Positions 41,055 to 49,663 of a stretch of DNA of 64,000 nt are shown here, in pieces; the stretch's first letter is position 1, and every line of letters begins with the position of its first letter. A program made the position numbers and the translations under genes. A model generated the notes under the pieces. It made no database searches. It was not told the origin of the DNA and saw only the letters and a program-made list of their open reading frames with translations. Origin of the DNA: Actinoplanes ianthinogenes (lineage in GTDB: Bacteria; Actinomycetota; Actinomycetes; Mycobacteriales; Micromonosporaceae); assembly GCF_018324205.1 (NCBI RefSeq), contig NZ_AP023356.1:4047501-4111500 (forward strand). The letters are read 5' to 3'.

Positions 41055-42071
41055 CTAGAAGGAGACGCCGGTTGACGCGGACTCGTCGTCGCGGATGTAG
41101 ACCAGCAGGTCGCCGGTCTCGATGGTGACGGCCTGCTCGCCGCCGAGCGGCAGCACCTTGCCGCGCCGGATCAGCGCCACCACCAGCGTGGGCAGTTCGC
41201 GCGGGTTGCGGCCGACCTCGGCGCGTTCCGCCGAGCGCATCGCCAGCGCCATCCCCTGGCCCGGGGTGAGCAGGTCCTCCACCACGTCGATCAGCGGCGG
41301 CGCGGTGGTGGTCAGGCCGAGCAGCCGGCCCGCCGTGGACGACGACACGATCACGTGGTGCGCGCCGGACTGCTTGAGCAGCGCCGCGTTCTCCTGCTCG
41401 CGGACCGCCGCGATGATCCGCACCTGGCCGGCGGTCAGCTGCCGCACGGTCAGCGTGATCAGCACCGACGCCTCGTCCTGGTCGGTCGCGATGATCACCG
41501 ACTTGCAGTTCTTCACATCGGCGTCGAGCAGCACCGAGGAGCGGGTGGCGTTGCCCTCGATCACCGCGAACCCGTTCGCCGCGGCCTGCCGGACGGCCGG
41601 CTCCCGATTTTCCACGATCACGATGCGGGACTTGTCGTAACCGGTCTCCAGCAGCGCGTCGACCGCGGCCCGGCCCTTGGTGCCGTAACCGCAGATGATC
41701 ACGTGGTCCTTCAATTTGCGCCTCCACCGGGCGACCCGCAGGCCTTTGCGGTACTGGTCGGTGAGCACTTCCAGGGTGGTGCCGACCAGGATGATCAGGA
41801 AGAGCACGCGAGCGGGGGTGATGAACAGGACGTTGATCAGCCGGGCGCCCTGGGTCGCCGGGGTGATGTCGCCGTAGCCGGTGGTGGAGAGCGAGACGAC
41901 CGCGTAGTAGAAGCAGTCGAGCAGGCTGAGCCCGTCCTCGTTCACGTCGCGGTACCCGTCGCGGTCCGCGTAGACGATCGCCACCGCGGTGAGCACGAGG
42001 GCGAACGCCATCACCAGCCGCACGGCGAGGGCTCTCAGCGGTCCCTGTCGGACCAGCGGGAGGTGAATCAT
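41055..42071 (-). CDS. two-TM potassium channel with RCK (TrkA-N) domains
   Basis: The 338-residue protein has two membrane helices flanking the filter SLSTTGYGDITPAT near residue 65, so it forms a K+-selective tetramer. A TrkA-N/RCK domain follows (HVIICGYGTKGRAAVDALLE near 125), with NAD-type dinucleotide binding residues, and a TrkA-C-like domain ends it (GGEQAVTIETGDLLVYIRDD). The gate is probably set by nucleotide or Ca2+. It is single-gene and near array B. Confidence 0.93.
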   Translation of the reverse strand: MIHLPLVRQGPLRALAVRLVMAFALVLTAVAIVYADRDGYRDVNEDGLSLLDCFYYAVVSLSTTGYGDITPATQGARLINVLFITPARVLFLIILVGTTLEVLTDQYRKGLRVARWRRKLKDHVIICGYGTKGRAAVDALLETGYDKSRIVIVENREPAVRQAAANGFAVIEGNATRSSVLLDADVKNCKSVIIATDQDEASVLITLTVRQLTAGQVRIIAAVREQENAALLKQSGAHHVIVSSSTAGRLLGLTTTAPPLIDVVEDLLTPGQGMALAMRSAERAEVGRNPRELPTLVVALIRRGKVLPLGGEQAVTIETGDLLVYIRDDESASTGVSF

Positions 42072-42148
42072 GGGACCGCCTGCACGGACAACACCCTAAC
42101 GGCATCCGCCGCAATGATCCGCATCACCCGCCTACCGGGTGCCGCCGG

Positions 42149-44776
42149 TCAGCGAACTATCTGTGCGAACCGGACCGCGCCGCCCTCCAGATCCGGGTGC
42201 TCGACGGCCAGCGCCATCGCCACCACGCGGTCGAAACCGAGGGAGGCACCGTCGGCGTAGGCCTCGTCGAAGGCCGCGTCACCCAGCGCCGCGCGCAGCG
42301 CCGCCTGCTGCGCCGACCAGAACGCGCCGAACGACTCGGTACGCCGGGCGCCCCGGGCCGCCTCGGCCCCGCCGAACAGCACGGCCGCCGTGGCCGGGTC
42401 CCCGCCCAGCGCGCAGCGGACCGCGATGGCGGCCACCGCGTCGGCGGCCGCGCCCCGGAAGCCGTGCCGCAGCCGGGACCGCAACGCCACCACCAGGTGA
42501 TCGTGGGCGGCCACCAGATCACCCCGGCGCAGCGCGACCATGCCGAGCATCCAGTCCACCGCCCGCCGCCCCCGGTCCGCCGGGCGCGCGGCCTCCATCT
42601 GCCGGGCCGCGCCGAGCAACTCGGACGCCTCGGCCAGCGCGCCCCGGCGCCAGCACAGCTCGGCCAGCGCCAGCACGGCCGGCAGCGACTCGGTGGCCAC
42701 CCCGGCCCGCTCGGCCTGGGCGATCACCGACCGGCAGGACCGTTCGGCGTCCTCGGGGCCGCGCTCGTCCAGCCGGATCCGCCGGCTGCCCAGCGCCCGG
42801 ACCAGCAGGGCCGGATCGCCGGCCGCGCGGGCCGCGCGCTCCGCCCGGCGCAGGAATTCGTTGCGTTCCGCGCGGTCGTCGCTGAGGTCGGCGTGGATCA
42901 GGTAGGCGCGGGCCAGCTCGGCCGGCTCGTGGTCGGCGCCGACCCGCTCGCAGAGCAGGCTGAGCAGGCCCCGCCCCTCGCCGGCCCCGCCGTGCTCGTG
43001 CCACCACGGGTTCAACGCCCCGGCCAGGCGCAACCCGGCCCGGACGTCGCCGCCCGAGGACGCCCAGCGCAGCGCGGCCTGCCACTCCCCGACGTAAGGG
43101 CCGAGGTCGGTCAGCGAGACGGTCCGCTCCTGCCCGTCGGTGTCCGTCGCGACGGTCTCCAGCGCGTCCAGCGACCAGGCCAGGTGCCGGTCCCGGACGG
43201 CGGCCTCGTCACCGGTGGCGGTGAGCTGGCGCAGGGCGTACGACCGGACGTGCCCGGACATCCGGTAGCGCGGCCCGGGCACCACGTCGATCAGCGACTT
43301 CTCGGCCAGCTCGGAGAGCGCGCTGAGGGCACCCTCGCCGCACCAGTCGACGGTGGCCAGGTCCACCGGCTCGGCGAAGACCGCGAGCCGGCGCAGCAGC
43401 TCGGCGGCCCGGCTGCCCAGGCTCCGGTACGACCAGTCCAGGTTGTTGCGCAGGCTGTCGTGCCGCCCGTCGCCGCTCGCGTCGCTGTCCAGCGCGCCGA
43501 TCGGGTCGTCCAGCCGCCGGGCCAGCAGGTCGGCCGGCATCAGCCGCAACCGGGTGGCGGCCAGCTCGATGGCGAGCGGCGACCCCTCCAGCCGGGCGGC
43601 CAGCTCGGCCAGCTGCTCCTCGTCGTCACCGCGCCGACCGCCCCGGGCCGCCGTGGCCCGGTCGGCGAGCAGCGCGAACGCGTCGGCCGGCGCCATCGGC
43701 GGGATCCGCCACACGGTCTCCCCGGCCAGCCCGAGCGGCGCCCGGCCGGTGGCCAGCACGTCCAGCCGGCGGCACCGGGTCAGCAGCCGGTGCGCCAGCG
43801 CCGCGGTCAGCCCCGGCGCCGCGTCGCAGGTTTGCAGGATGACCAGCATCCGCCGCTCGGCGCACTGCTCGACCAGCGTCTCGATCATCGCCCGGCCCGG
43901 CTCGGGCCGCAGGCCGAGGGCCGCGGCGAGGGCGGTGGGCAGGCCACCGGGCGCGGCGGCCGCGTCGATCGTCCACACCCCACCGGGGTACGCGGCGAGC
44001 ACCTGCTCGCCCACCGCCAGGCTGAGCCGGGTCTTGCCGGCACCGCCCGGCCCGACCACGCTGACCAGCCGGTGCCGGCTGAGCAGCTCGGAGAGCTCGA
44101 CCACCTCGGACTGCCGGCCGACGAACGTGCTGTGCTCGGCCGGCAGGTTGTGCCGGGGCGCCTCGGCGGTGCGCGGTCGCGGGAAATCCTTGTCCAGGCC
44201 GGGCGCGACGACCTGGTAGAGCTGCTCGTCGTCGTCGAAGCCGCGCAGCCGGAACGCGCCGAGCGCCTGGAGGTCCACGGTGGCCAGAGTGGCGGCCGCG
44301 GCGGTGGCGACCCGGCTGTGGCCGGCGGTGGCGTACGTCGCGGTCACCGCCAGGGCGGTCGCCTCCGAGCAGAGCACCTGGCCACCGTGCGCGGCGGCGG
44401 ACACCCGGGCGGCCCGGTGCACCTCGGCGCTGGCGTACTCGGTGCCGACCGGCGTGGCCCGCCCGGTGTGCAGTCCCATCCGGACCTTCGGTACGGCGTC
44501 GTCGCGCGGCCAGGCGAAGGCGGCCAGCCGGCGCTGCGCCTCCACACAGGCCGCCACGGCCGCGTCGGCGTTGTCGAACGCCACGAAGAAAGAGTCACCC
44601 TCGGTGAGGAGTTCGACACCACCGAAGTCACTCAGCGCCGCACGTAACAGAGAGCGATGTGCATTCAGCACAGCGCGATAGCTGTCACCGAGCATCCGGG
44701 CCAAACGCGTCGAGCCCTCTATGTCAGTGAACATAAAGGTCACGAGGCCACTGGGTAGCTCGAGCCGTCCCGACAC
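42149..44776 (-). CDS. adenylyl/guanylyl cyclase-STAND ATPase regulator
   Basis: The 875-residue protein starts with a class III cyclase domain (FTDIEGSTRLARMLGD near 15; LLTEGDSFFVAFDNADAA near 55, with both metal Asp residues). Next comes a STAND/NB-ARC-type ATPase with Walker A VVGPGGAGKTRLS near 240, then long helical repeats. No C-terminal LuxR helix-turn-helix is present, unlike M. tuberculosis Rv0386-type proteins. At the Walker B position, where relatives have LVLDNCEH, this one has LVILQTCDA, so ATP hydrolysis may be impaired. It may sense a ligand through the repeats and signal by cAMP. Confidence 0.85.
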   Translation of the reverse strand: MSGRLELPSGLVTFMFTDIEGSTRLARMLGDSYRAVLNAHRSLLRAALSDFGGVELLTEGDSFFVAFDNADAAVAACVEAQRRLAAFAWPRDDAVPKVRMGLHTGRATPVGTEYASAEVHRAARVSAAAHGGQVLCSEATALAVTATYATAGHSRVATAAAATLATVDLQALGAFRLRGFDDDEQLYQVVAPGLDKDFPRPRTAEAPRHNLPAEHSTFVGRQSEVVELSELLSRHRLVSVVGPGGAGKTRLSLAVGEQVLAAYPGGVWTIDAAAAPGGLPTALAAALGLRPEPGRAMIETLVEQCAERRMLVILQTCDAAPGLTAALAHRLLTRCRRLDVLATGRAPLGLAGETVWRIPPMAPADAFALLADRATAARGGRRGDDEEQLAELAARLEGSPLAIELAATRLRLMPADLLARRLDDPIGALDSDASGDGRHDSLRNNLDWSYRSLGSRAAELLRRLAVFAEPVDLATVDWCGEGALSALSELAEKSLIDVVPGPRYRMSGHVRSYALRQLTATGDEAAVRDRHLAWSLDALETVATDTDGQERTVSLTDLGPYVGEWQAALRWASSGGDVRAGLRLAGALNPWWHEHGGAGEGRGLLSLLCERVGADHEPAELARAYLIHADLSDDRAERNEFLRRAERAARAAGDPALLVRALGSRRIRLDERGPEDAERSCRSVIAQAERAGVATESLPAVLALAELCWRRGALAEASELLGAARQMEAARPADRGRRAVDWMLGMVALRRGDLVAAHDHLVVALRSRLRHGFRGAAADAVAAIAVRCALGGDPATAAVLFGGAEAARGARRTESFGAFWSAQQAALRAALGDAAFDEAYADGASLGFDRVVAMALAVEHPDLEGGAVRFAQIVR

Positions 44777-45194
44777 GGTTGAACCTCCGCCCCCTTTGGA
44801 AGTCGCGACTCATGCTGCCGTATCTCAGAGTCACCGCCCATCGTAGAAACGGACGGTAACCGCCTGCCCGCCACGGCCGACCCCTTACGGAGGACATCTC
44901 CCATCCTGGGATCGACGTCGGCATACGGGACTACGCGTGTCGTAACGAAAGAGATCGAACGCGGAAACGACGCGGTCGGCCAAAACCGCCGGGCCGTTCG
45001 GGTGTACCCGTACGTGTCATCCCAGGACCTGAGATACCGGCCCTGACCAGGGCGGATTTTATCGGCAGCGGGTGGAGCGGCGGGCACGGAGGGTGAGATT
45101 GGACAGCTGGTTGGCCACCAATGTCGACGCACGACCGGAATCTAGGGTTTTGCGGTAAGGAGTGGCGCAGATCACTCCGTCGAGTGATCGCGAA
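44777..45194. other. intergenic region, no gene seen
   Basis: About 420 bp upstream of the cyclase-STAND gene and downstream of the zinc-ribbon gene. A minus-strand frame across 44740-45132 has no codon bias, so none is called. It should hold the promoter of the regulator, but no clear -35/-10 pair was found. Confidence 0.5.
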
Positions 45195-45410
45195 TCAGCA
45201 GCCGCATCCTCCGCCGCAGCAGCCGCCACCGCCACCGGCCGGCCGGGCCGGAGTCGCGCCGCCGCGGCCGGTGACCGCGACAGTGGACAGCAACTTGACC
45301 GTGTCGTCGTGACCCTGCGGGCAGGCGGCCGGCTCGGCGGCCTCCCGCATCGGGCGGCTGACCTCGAAGGTGTCGCCGCAGGCGCGGCAGCGGTAGTCAT
45401 AACGTGGCAT
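45195..45410 (-). CDS. FmdB-type zinc-ribbon protein
   Basis: The 71-residue protein begins MPRYDYRCRACGDTFEVSRP and has a second Cys pair region (CPQGHDD). Its C-terminus is Gly/Cys-rich (GGGGGCCGGGCGC), a tail that occurs in one branch of these small zinc ribbons and could bind metal. It differs from the Ruc-like gene at 7799 in the tail and lacks a CIRCE element. ATG 45410. The role is unknown. Confidence 0.85.
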   Translation of the reverse strand: MPRYDYRCRACGDTFEVSRPMREAAEPAACPQGHDDTVKLLSTVAVTGRGGATPARPAGGGGGCCGGGCGC

Positions 45411-45488
45411 CGCACCAGCGTAGGGCCCCTGGCCGGGAGCGGGCCGCGCGACCTCCCGCCGGTGGTCGCGGCCCGGTAGGGTCGAGCC

Positions 45489-46793
45489 GTGGCGGAGGCA
45501 CCGAGGATCCCAGCAGAGCGGCCGGAGTTGCGGGCGGCGGCGCCGCCTCAGGGCGGGCCGCTGGGCAGTTCCGGTGCGGCCAAGAGCGGCGGTCCCGGCG
45601 CCACGCCGACAAAAAGCGGCGGATCCACGAGTGGCGGCTCCGCCACGACGACCAAGACCAGCGATCCTGACGCCACGACCACCAAGAGCAGCGACTCCGA
45701 AGCCGCGTCGGCGGTAGTCACGTCGGACAAGGTCACCACCGCGGAAAAAGCGGATAAGTCCGATAAGCCGGAAGCTTCGGCACCGGCGGCCCCCACCGTC
45801 GCCCCACCCGCCAAGCGTGGCCTGCTGCGCCGCTCCGCGAGCGCCCTCGGCCGCGGCGGCCGCAGCGTCGCCACCTGGTCGAGAGGCCCGAGCGGCCGCG
45901 TCATCCTCCCCAGCGCCGTGGTCGTCGCGCTGATCGCCGGCGCCGGCACCGCGGGCGCCTACCTGGTCCCCCGCGCCCTGGACGCGCCCGCCACCCCGAG
46001 CGCCACCCCCACCTTCGGCAATGCCCCGCTGCCCTCGGCCGGCGACCCGAACGCGCTGCCCACCGGCGCCCTCCCGACCGATCCGGGCGCCGGCGGAACG
46101 CTGCCGGCCGCCACGTTCCCGGCCACCACGGTCCCGGCCGCCACGGTCCCGGCGACCACCCTGCCCGGCGCGCTGCCCACCACCGCCGGCGCCACCGGCG
46201 GCCGCCCGGCCGACACCCTGGCCGCCTGGGCACAGACCATCGGCACCAAGGTCGGCATCCCGGTCGTCGCGGTCCAGGCTTACGGGTACGCCGAGCTGGT
46301 CACCACCCGGACCACCCCGACCTGCCACCTGACCTGGACCACGCTCGCCGCGATCGGCAAGGTGGCGTCCGCGCACGGCAGCGCGAACGGCGCGGTGCTC
46401 GGCGTCGACGGGGTGGCCCGGCCGGGCATCGTCGGCCTGCCGCTGGACGGGCAGGGCGGCCGGCCGCTGGTCGCCGACTCCGACCAGGGCACGCTCGATC
46501 AGGACACCAGCTTCGACCGCGAGGTCGGCCCGATGAAGATGACCCCGGGCACCTGGACGGCGAACGCGGTGGACGCCGACCGCAACGGCGCCACCGAGAT
46601 CAACGACATCGACGACGCCGCGCTGGCCACCGCGTCCGCGCTCTGCAAGGACGCGAAAGGCTCCCCCCGTGATCTGTCCCGGGCGGACTCCTGGTGGGAC
46701 GCGGTGCTCACGCTGAACAACGGCGCCCTCCGCCCGTCGGCGCAGAAGGTGTTCGAGGCCGCTAACGAATACGGGCGCGACAGCCGCAAGTGA
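45489..46793 (+). CDS. lytic transglycosylase-like membrane protein lacking the catalytic Glu
   Basis: The 434-residue protein has a Ser/Thr/Lys-rich cytoplasmic region of about 135 residues and one membrane helix (LPSAVVVALIAGAGTAGAYL). A Pro/Thr/Ala linker with TFPATTVPAATVPATTLPG repeats leads to a C-terminal domain with VVAVQAYGYAELV, CHLTWTTLAAIGKVASAHG and VGPMKMTPGTW. This is the MltB-type lytic transglycosylase layout. The usual Glu in IGxVESxHG is Ala here (codon GCG), so peptidoglycan cleavage is doubtful; it may bind peptidoglycan instead. GTG 45489. Confidence 0.75.
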   Translation: MAEAPRIPAERPELRAAAPPQGGPLGSSGAAKSGGPGATPTKSGGSTSGGSATTTKTSDPDATTTKSSDSEAASAVVTSDKVTTAEKADKSDKPEASAPAAPTVAPPAKRGLLRRSASALGRGGRSVATWSRGPSGRVILPSAVVVALIAGAGTAGAYLVPRALDAPATPSATPTFGNAPLPSAGDPNALPTGALPTDPGAGGTLPAATFPATTVPAATVPATTLPGALPTTAGATGGRPADTLAAWAQTIGTKVGIPVVAVQAYGYAELVTTRTTPTCHLTWTTLAAIGKVASAHGSANGAVLGVDGVARPGIVGLPLDGQGGRPLVADSDQGTLDQDTSFDREVGPMKMTPGTWTANAVDADRNGATEINDIDDAALATASALCKDAKGSPRDLSRADSWWDAVLTLNNGALRPSAQKVFEAANEYGRDSRK

Positions 46794-46881
46794 CCGCCCC
46801 GCTGCGACGCTGAGTGAGTGCGCGCGTACTTTTGCGTGGTCAGCACTTCCCTGAAGGTCGGCTGCACGGCACGATGTACGG

Positions 46882-47901
46882 GTGAGGGTGCGTGAATGGG
46901 ATCCCCGCTCCGCGTCCCCGGCTGAGGTCCACTCGCTGGTGGAGACGGTCAACGCGGTGCTGGCGGCCGACCTCCCCGACGATCCACCGTGGCGGGACGT
47001 GCAGGTCCGCGACTACCTCGCGGAGACCATGCCGGGCGAGCGCCGGATCTGCTGGGTCGCCGAGGACGATCGCCTTCCGGAGGGGGAGAGCGAGATCTAC
47101 GCCCTGGTCAGCATTCTGCTGCTGGGCGACATCGGCGTGCTCGAGATCCTGGTCAGGCCGCATCTGCGCCGCCGGGGACTGGGCCGCGAGCTGCTCGCGG
47201 TGGCCGCGCGCCGGGCGTACCTCGAAGGGTTCTCCTCGATCGGCGTGGAAGCGATCGGCGGCACCCCGGCCATCGCCTTCTACGAGGCGCTCGGCTTCGA
47301 GCGGGAGTATGTGGAGACTCGCGGTGTCCTGAGTCTGGACACCGTCGACTGGGCCGCGCTGGGCGCGATGGCCAGCGGCATCAGCAGCGGTTATCGGGTG
47401 GAGTATCACCCGGGTGGCCCGCCCGCCGAGCTGCTGGAGCCCTATGCCCGGGCCAAGGCGGAGGCGCAGACCGACGAGGACGATCTCGATCTGACCCCGC
47501 GATCGTCCGACCCGGAGCGACTGCGTGAGTCACTGGACACACTGCACCGGCGGGGTCTCAAGCCGTACATCGTGCTCGCCATCCACGAGGCGACCGGCGC
47601 GGTGGCCGGGCTGACCGAGCTGGTCGTCCCGGCCCAGCACCCGGAGCGCGCCGATCAGTACGACACGATCGTGGTCCGGGAGCACCGCGGCTACGGCATC
47701 GACCGGGCGATCAAGGCCCGGATGCTGTTCGAGCTGCGCGCCGCCGAGCCCGGCCTGCGCCAGGTGCAGACCTGGAACGCGCAGCACAACGAGTCGATGC
47801 TCAAAGTCAACGCCGAGCTGGGCTACCAGAGCGACCGCGACTGGTACGAATACATCGCCGACGTGGGCCAATTGGTCCAGCGCCTGGAACCCCACAGCTG
47901 A
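46882..47901 (+). CDS. tandem GNAT acetyltransferase
   Basis: The 339-residue protein has two GNAT-like halves. The N-terminal half has VRPHLRRRGLGRELLAVAAR near 93 and AIAFYEALGFEREY near 132, both acetyl-CoA binding features. The C-terminal half (from about residue 210) has VREHRGYGIDRAIKARML near 268 and NESMLKVNAELGYQ. Tandem GNATs of this kind in mycobacteria include mycothiol synthase, but the spacing and context do not identify the substrate. GTG 46882 follows TGTACGG and is weakly supported. Confidence 0.8.
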   Translation: MRVREWDPRSASPAEVHSLVETVNAVLAADLPDDPPWRDVQVRDYLAETMPGERRICWVAEDDRLPEGESEIYALVSILLLGDIGVLEILVRPHLRRRGLGRELLAVAARRAYLEGFSSIGVEAIGGTPAIAFYEALGFEREYVETRGVLSLDTVDWAALGAMASGISSGYRVEYHPGGPPAELLEPYARAKAEAQTDEDDLDLTPRSSDPERLRESLDTLHRRGLKPYIVLAIHEATGAVAGLTELVVPAQHPERADQYDTIVVREHRGYGIDRAIKARMLFELRAAEPGLRQVQTWNAQHNESMLKVNAELGYQSDRDWYEYIADVGQLVQRLEPHS

Positions 47902-48041
47902 AAATCTTTATTTACGCAGGCCCAGCGGTGTACGGACCGCATGCTCCCGCGCGGGCCGGGCGGACTGATCTGGCCGCTGGCGCGTCCAAAACGATCAGCC
48001 CACCCTTCACTGTCCGCGGGTGGTTCCGGAGATCAACCCCC
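47902..48041. other. gap between GNAT gene and array C
   Basis: No gene is seen. TTTATTTA just after the stop codon is AT-rich, but no hairpin lies in front of it. Confidence 0.4.
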
Positions 48042-48390
48042 GGCTGGTCCCCAGCGCCCTATCCCACTCCCGGACAGGGCCACCAGAACCAGCCCGACAC
48101 CCCCCGGCTGGCCCTCAACGCCCAATCCCACTCCCGGACAGGGCCACCAGAACCAGCCCGACACCCCCCGGCTGGCCCTCAACGCCCAATCCCACTCCCG
48201 GACAGGGCCACCAGCACCAGCCCGACACCCCCCGGCTGGCCCCCAGCGCCCTATCCCACGCTCGGACAGGGCCACCAGCACCAGCCCGACACCCCCGGCT
48301 GGCCCTCAACGCCCAATCCCACTCCCGAATAGGGCCACCAGAACCAGCCCGACACTCCTCGGCTGGTCCTCAGCGCCCTGGACAGATGTG
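48042..48390. repeat. 64-bp tandem repeat array C
   Basis: Units start with GGCTGG at 48042, 48106, 48170, 48234, 48297 and 48361 (the last partial). Each reads GGCTGG(C/T)CC..., a GCCC(T/A)ATCCCA centre, CTCCCGGACAGGGCCACCAG and CCAGCCCGACACCCCC. They align closely with array A and share both palindromes with array B. Copies inside the array are nearly identical. No gene lies here. Confidence 0.9.
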
Positions 48391-48490
48391 GATCGGGTCA
48401 AGCCGATTGACACCCCTGGCACATGGGATGTCTTCACTGTCCGCGGTGCTCACCGAACCCCAAAACGCGCTCAGGCCCCCTAGGTTTCTC

Positions 48491-48604
48491 ACGAAACGCC
48501 GCCGGTGAGATGGGCTCGGCTTTTCCGACGCCGCGGGGTTTGCGGTGGCGGAAAAGACGCGCCCATCTCACCGGTTACAAGGCGTTTTGTGCGCGGAGCG
48601 AAGC
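48491..48604. ncRNA. structured intergenic element, copy 2
   Basis: The fold matches copy 1. The outer stem pairs ACGAAACGCC (48491-48500) with GGCGTTTTGT (48581-48590; one G-U). The middle stem pairs CCGGTGAGATGGGC (48502-48515) with 48561-48574 perfectly. The inner hairpin has CTTTTCC/GGAAAAG, a GA/GC internal loop and CGCCGC/GCGGTG. TTACAA (48575-48580) and the tail GCGGAGCGAAGCG are identical to copy 1, while the middle and outer stems differ in sequence but stay paired. It also sits between convergent genes, 28 bases from the hemB stop. Confidence 0.78.
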
Positions 48605-48631
48605 GGAGCAAAGCCAGCCCAGCCAATCAGC

Positions 48632-49612
48632 TCAGCCAATCAGCTCAGCGACCTCGGTGGCCCAGTAGGTGAGGGTTATCTGGGCGCCGGCCCGCTTGAT
48701 CGACGTCAGCGTCTCCAGGATGGTCCGCTCGCGGTCGATCCAGCCGTTGGCCGCGGCCGCCTCGACCATCGAGTACTCGCCGGAGACCTGGTACGCGGCG
48801 ACCGGAACGGTCACCCGCTCCCGGATCGCGGCGATCACGTCGAGGTACGGCAGGGCCGGCTTGACCATCACGATGTCCGCGCCCTCGGCGACGTCCAGGT
48901 CGACCTCGCGCAGCGCCTCGCGCAGGTTCGGCGGGTCCTGCTGGTACTGCCGCCGGTCGCCTTGCAGGGTGGACTCCACGGCCTCGCGGAACGGGCCGTA
49001 GAACGCGCCCGCGTACTTCGCCGAGTAGGCCAGGATCGAGACGTCCTGGTGCCCGGCCGCGTCCAGGGCCCGGCGGACCACGCCGATCTGGCCGTCCATC
49101 ATCCCGGAGGGGCCGACCATGTGAGCGCCCGCCTCGGCCTGGGCGACCGCCATCCGGCCGTAGATCTCCAGCGTGGCGTCGTTGTCGACGGAGCCGTCGG
49201 CGGCCAGCACCCCGCAGTGCCCGTGCGAGGTGAACTCGTCCAGGCAGAGGTCGCTCATGATCACCGTGGCGTCGCCGAACTCGGATCGCAGGTCGCGGAC
49301 GCCGACGTTGAGGATGCCGTCCGGGTCGAGCCCGGCCGAGCCGGTCTCGTCCTTGTCGGCGTTGTCCGGCACACCGAAGAGCATCAGACCGCCGACGCCC
49401 GCGCTGACCGCGTCGTGCGCGGCTTTCAGCAGCGACTCCCGGCTGTGCTGGACGACGCCCGGCAGCGAGCTGATCGGCTTCGGCTCGGTGATGCCGTCCT
49501 TGAGGAAGAGCGGCAGGATCAGCTCGGCCGGAGACAGCCGGGTCTCCTCGACCAGGCGGCGGATCGCCGGGGTGCGCCGCAGCCGGCGCGGGCGGATGTC
49601 GGGGAAGGACAT
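48632..49612 (-). CDS. hemB: delta-aminolevulinic acid dehydratase
   Basis: The 326-residue enzyme condenses two 5-aminolevulinate molecules to porphobilinogen. The Schiff-base lysines are visible in [18 protein letters not shown] near 195 and [13 protein letters not shown] near 245. [15 protein letters not shown] near 120 carries the Cys/His/Asp metal-site region. A terminator between it and cobA/hemD suggests partly separate transcription from the rest of the heme operon. On the other side it faces structured element 2. Confidence 0.95.
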   Translation of the reverse strand: MSFPDIRPRRLRRTPAIRRLVEETRLSPAELILPLFLKDGITEPKPISSLPGVVQHSRESLLKAAHDAVSAGVGGLMLFGVPDNADKDETGSAGLDPDGILNVGVRDLRSEFGDATVIMSDLCLDEFTSHGHCGVLAADGSVDNDATLEIYGRMAVAQAEAGAHMVGPSGMMDGQIGVVRRALDAAGHQDVSILAYSAKYAGAFYGPFREAVESTLQGDRRQYQQDPPNLREALREVDLDVAEGADIVMVKPALPYLDVIAAIRERVTVPVAAYQVSGEYSMVEAAAANGWIDRERTILETLTSIKRAGAQITLTYWATEVAELIG

Positions 49613-49623
49613 CGAGCGCTCCT

Positions 49624-49657
49624 AAGAAAAACGCGCCGGGGGACATCCCCCGGCGCG
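49624..49657 (-). terminator. terminator between cobA/hemD and hemB
   Basis: An 11-bp perfect stem CGCGCCGGGGG/CCCCCGGCGCG (about 49632-49642 with 49647-49657) is followed on the minus strand by TTTTTCTT. It lies between cobA/hemD and hemB, so it may lower hemB expression from the upstream promoter. Confidence 0.85.
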
Positions 49658-49663
49658 CGGAAA

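Noticed and set aside
44740..45132. A 130-codon minus-strand frame upstream of the cyclase-STAND gene
   Set aside because: It has no codon bias and overlaps the start of the real gene.
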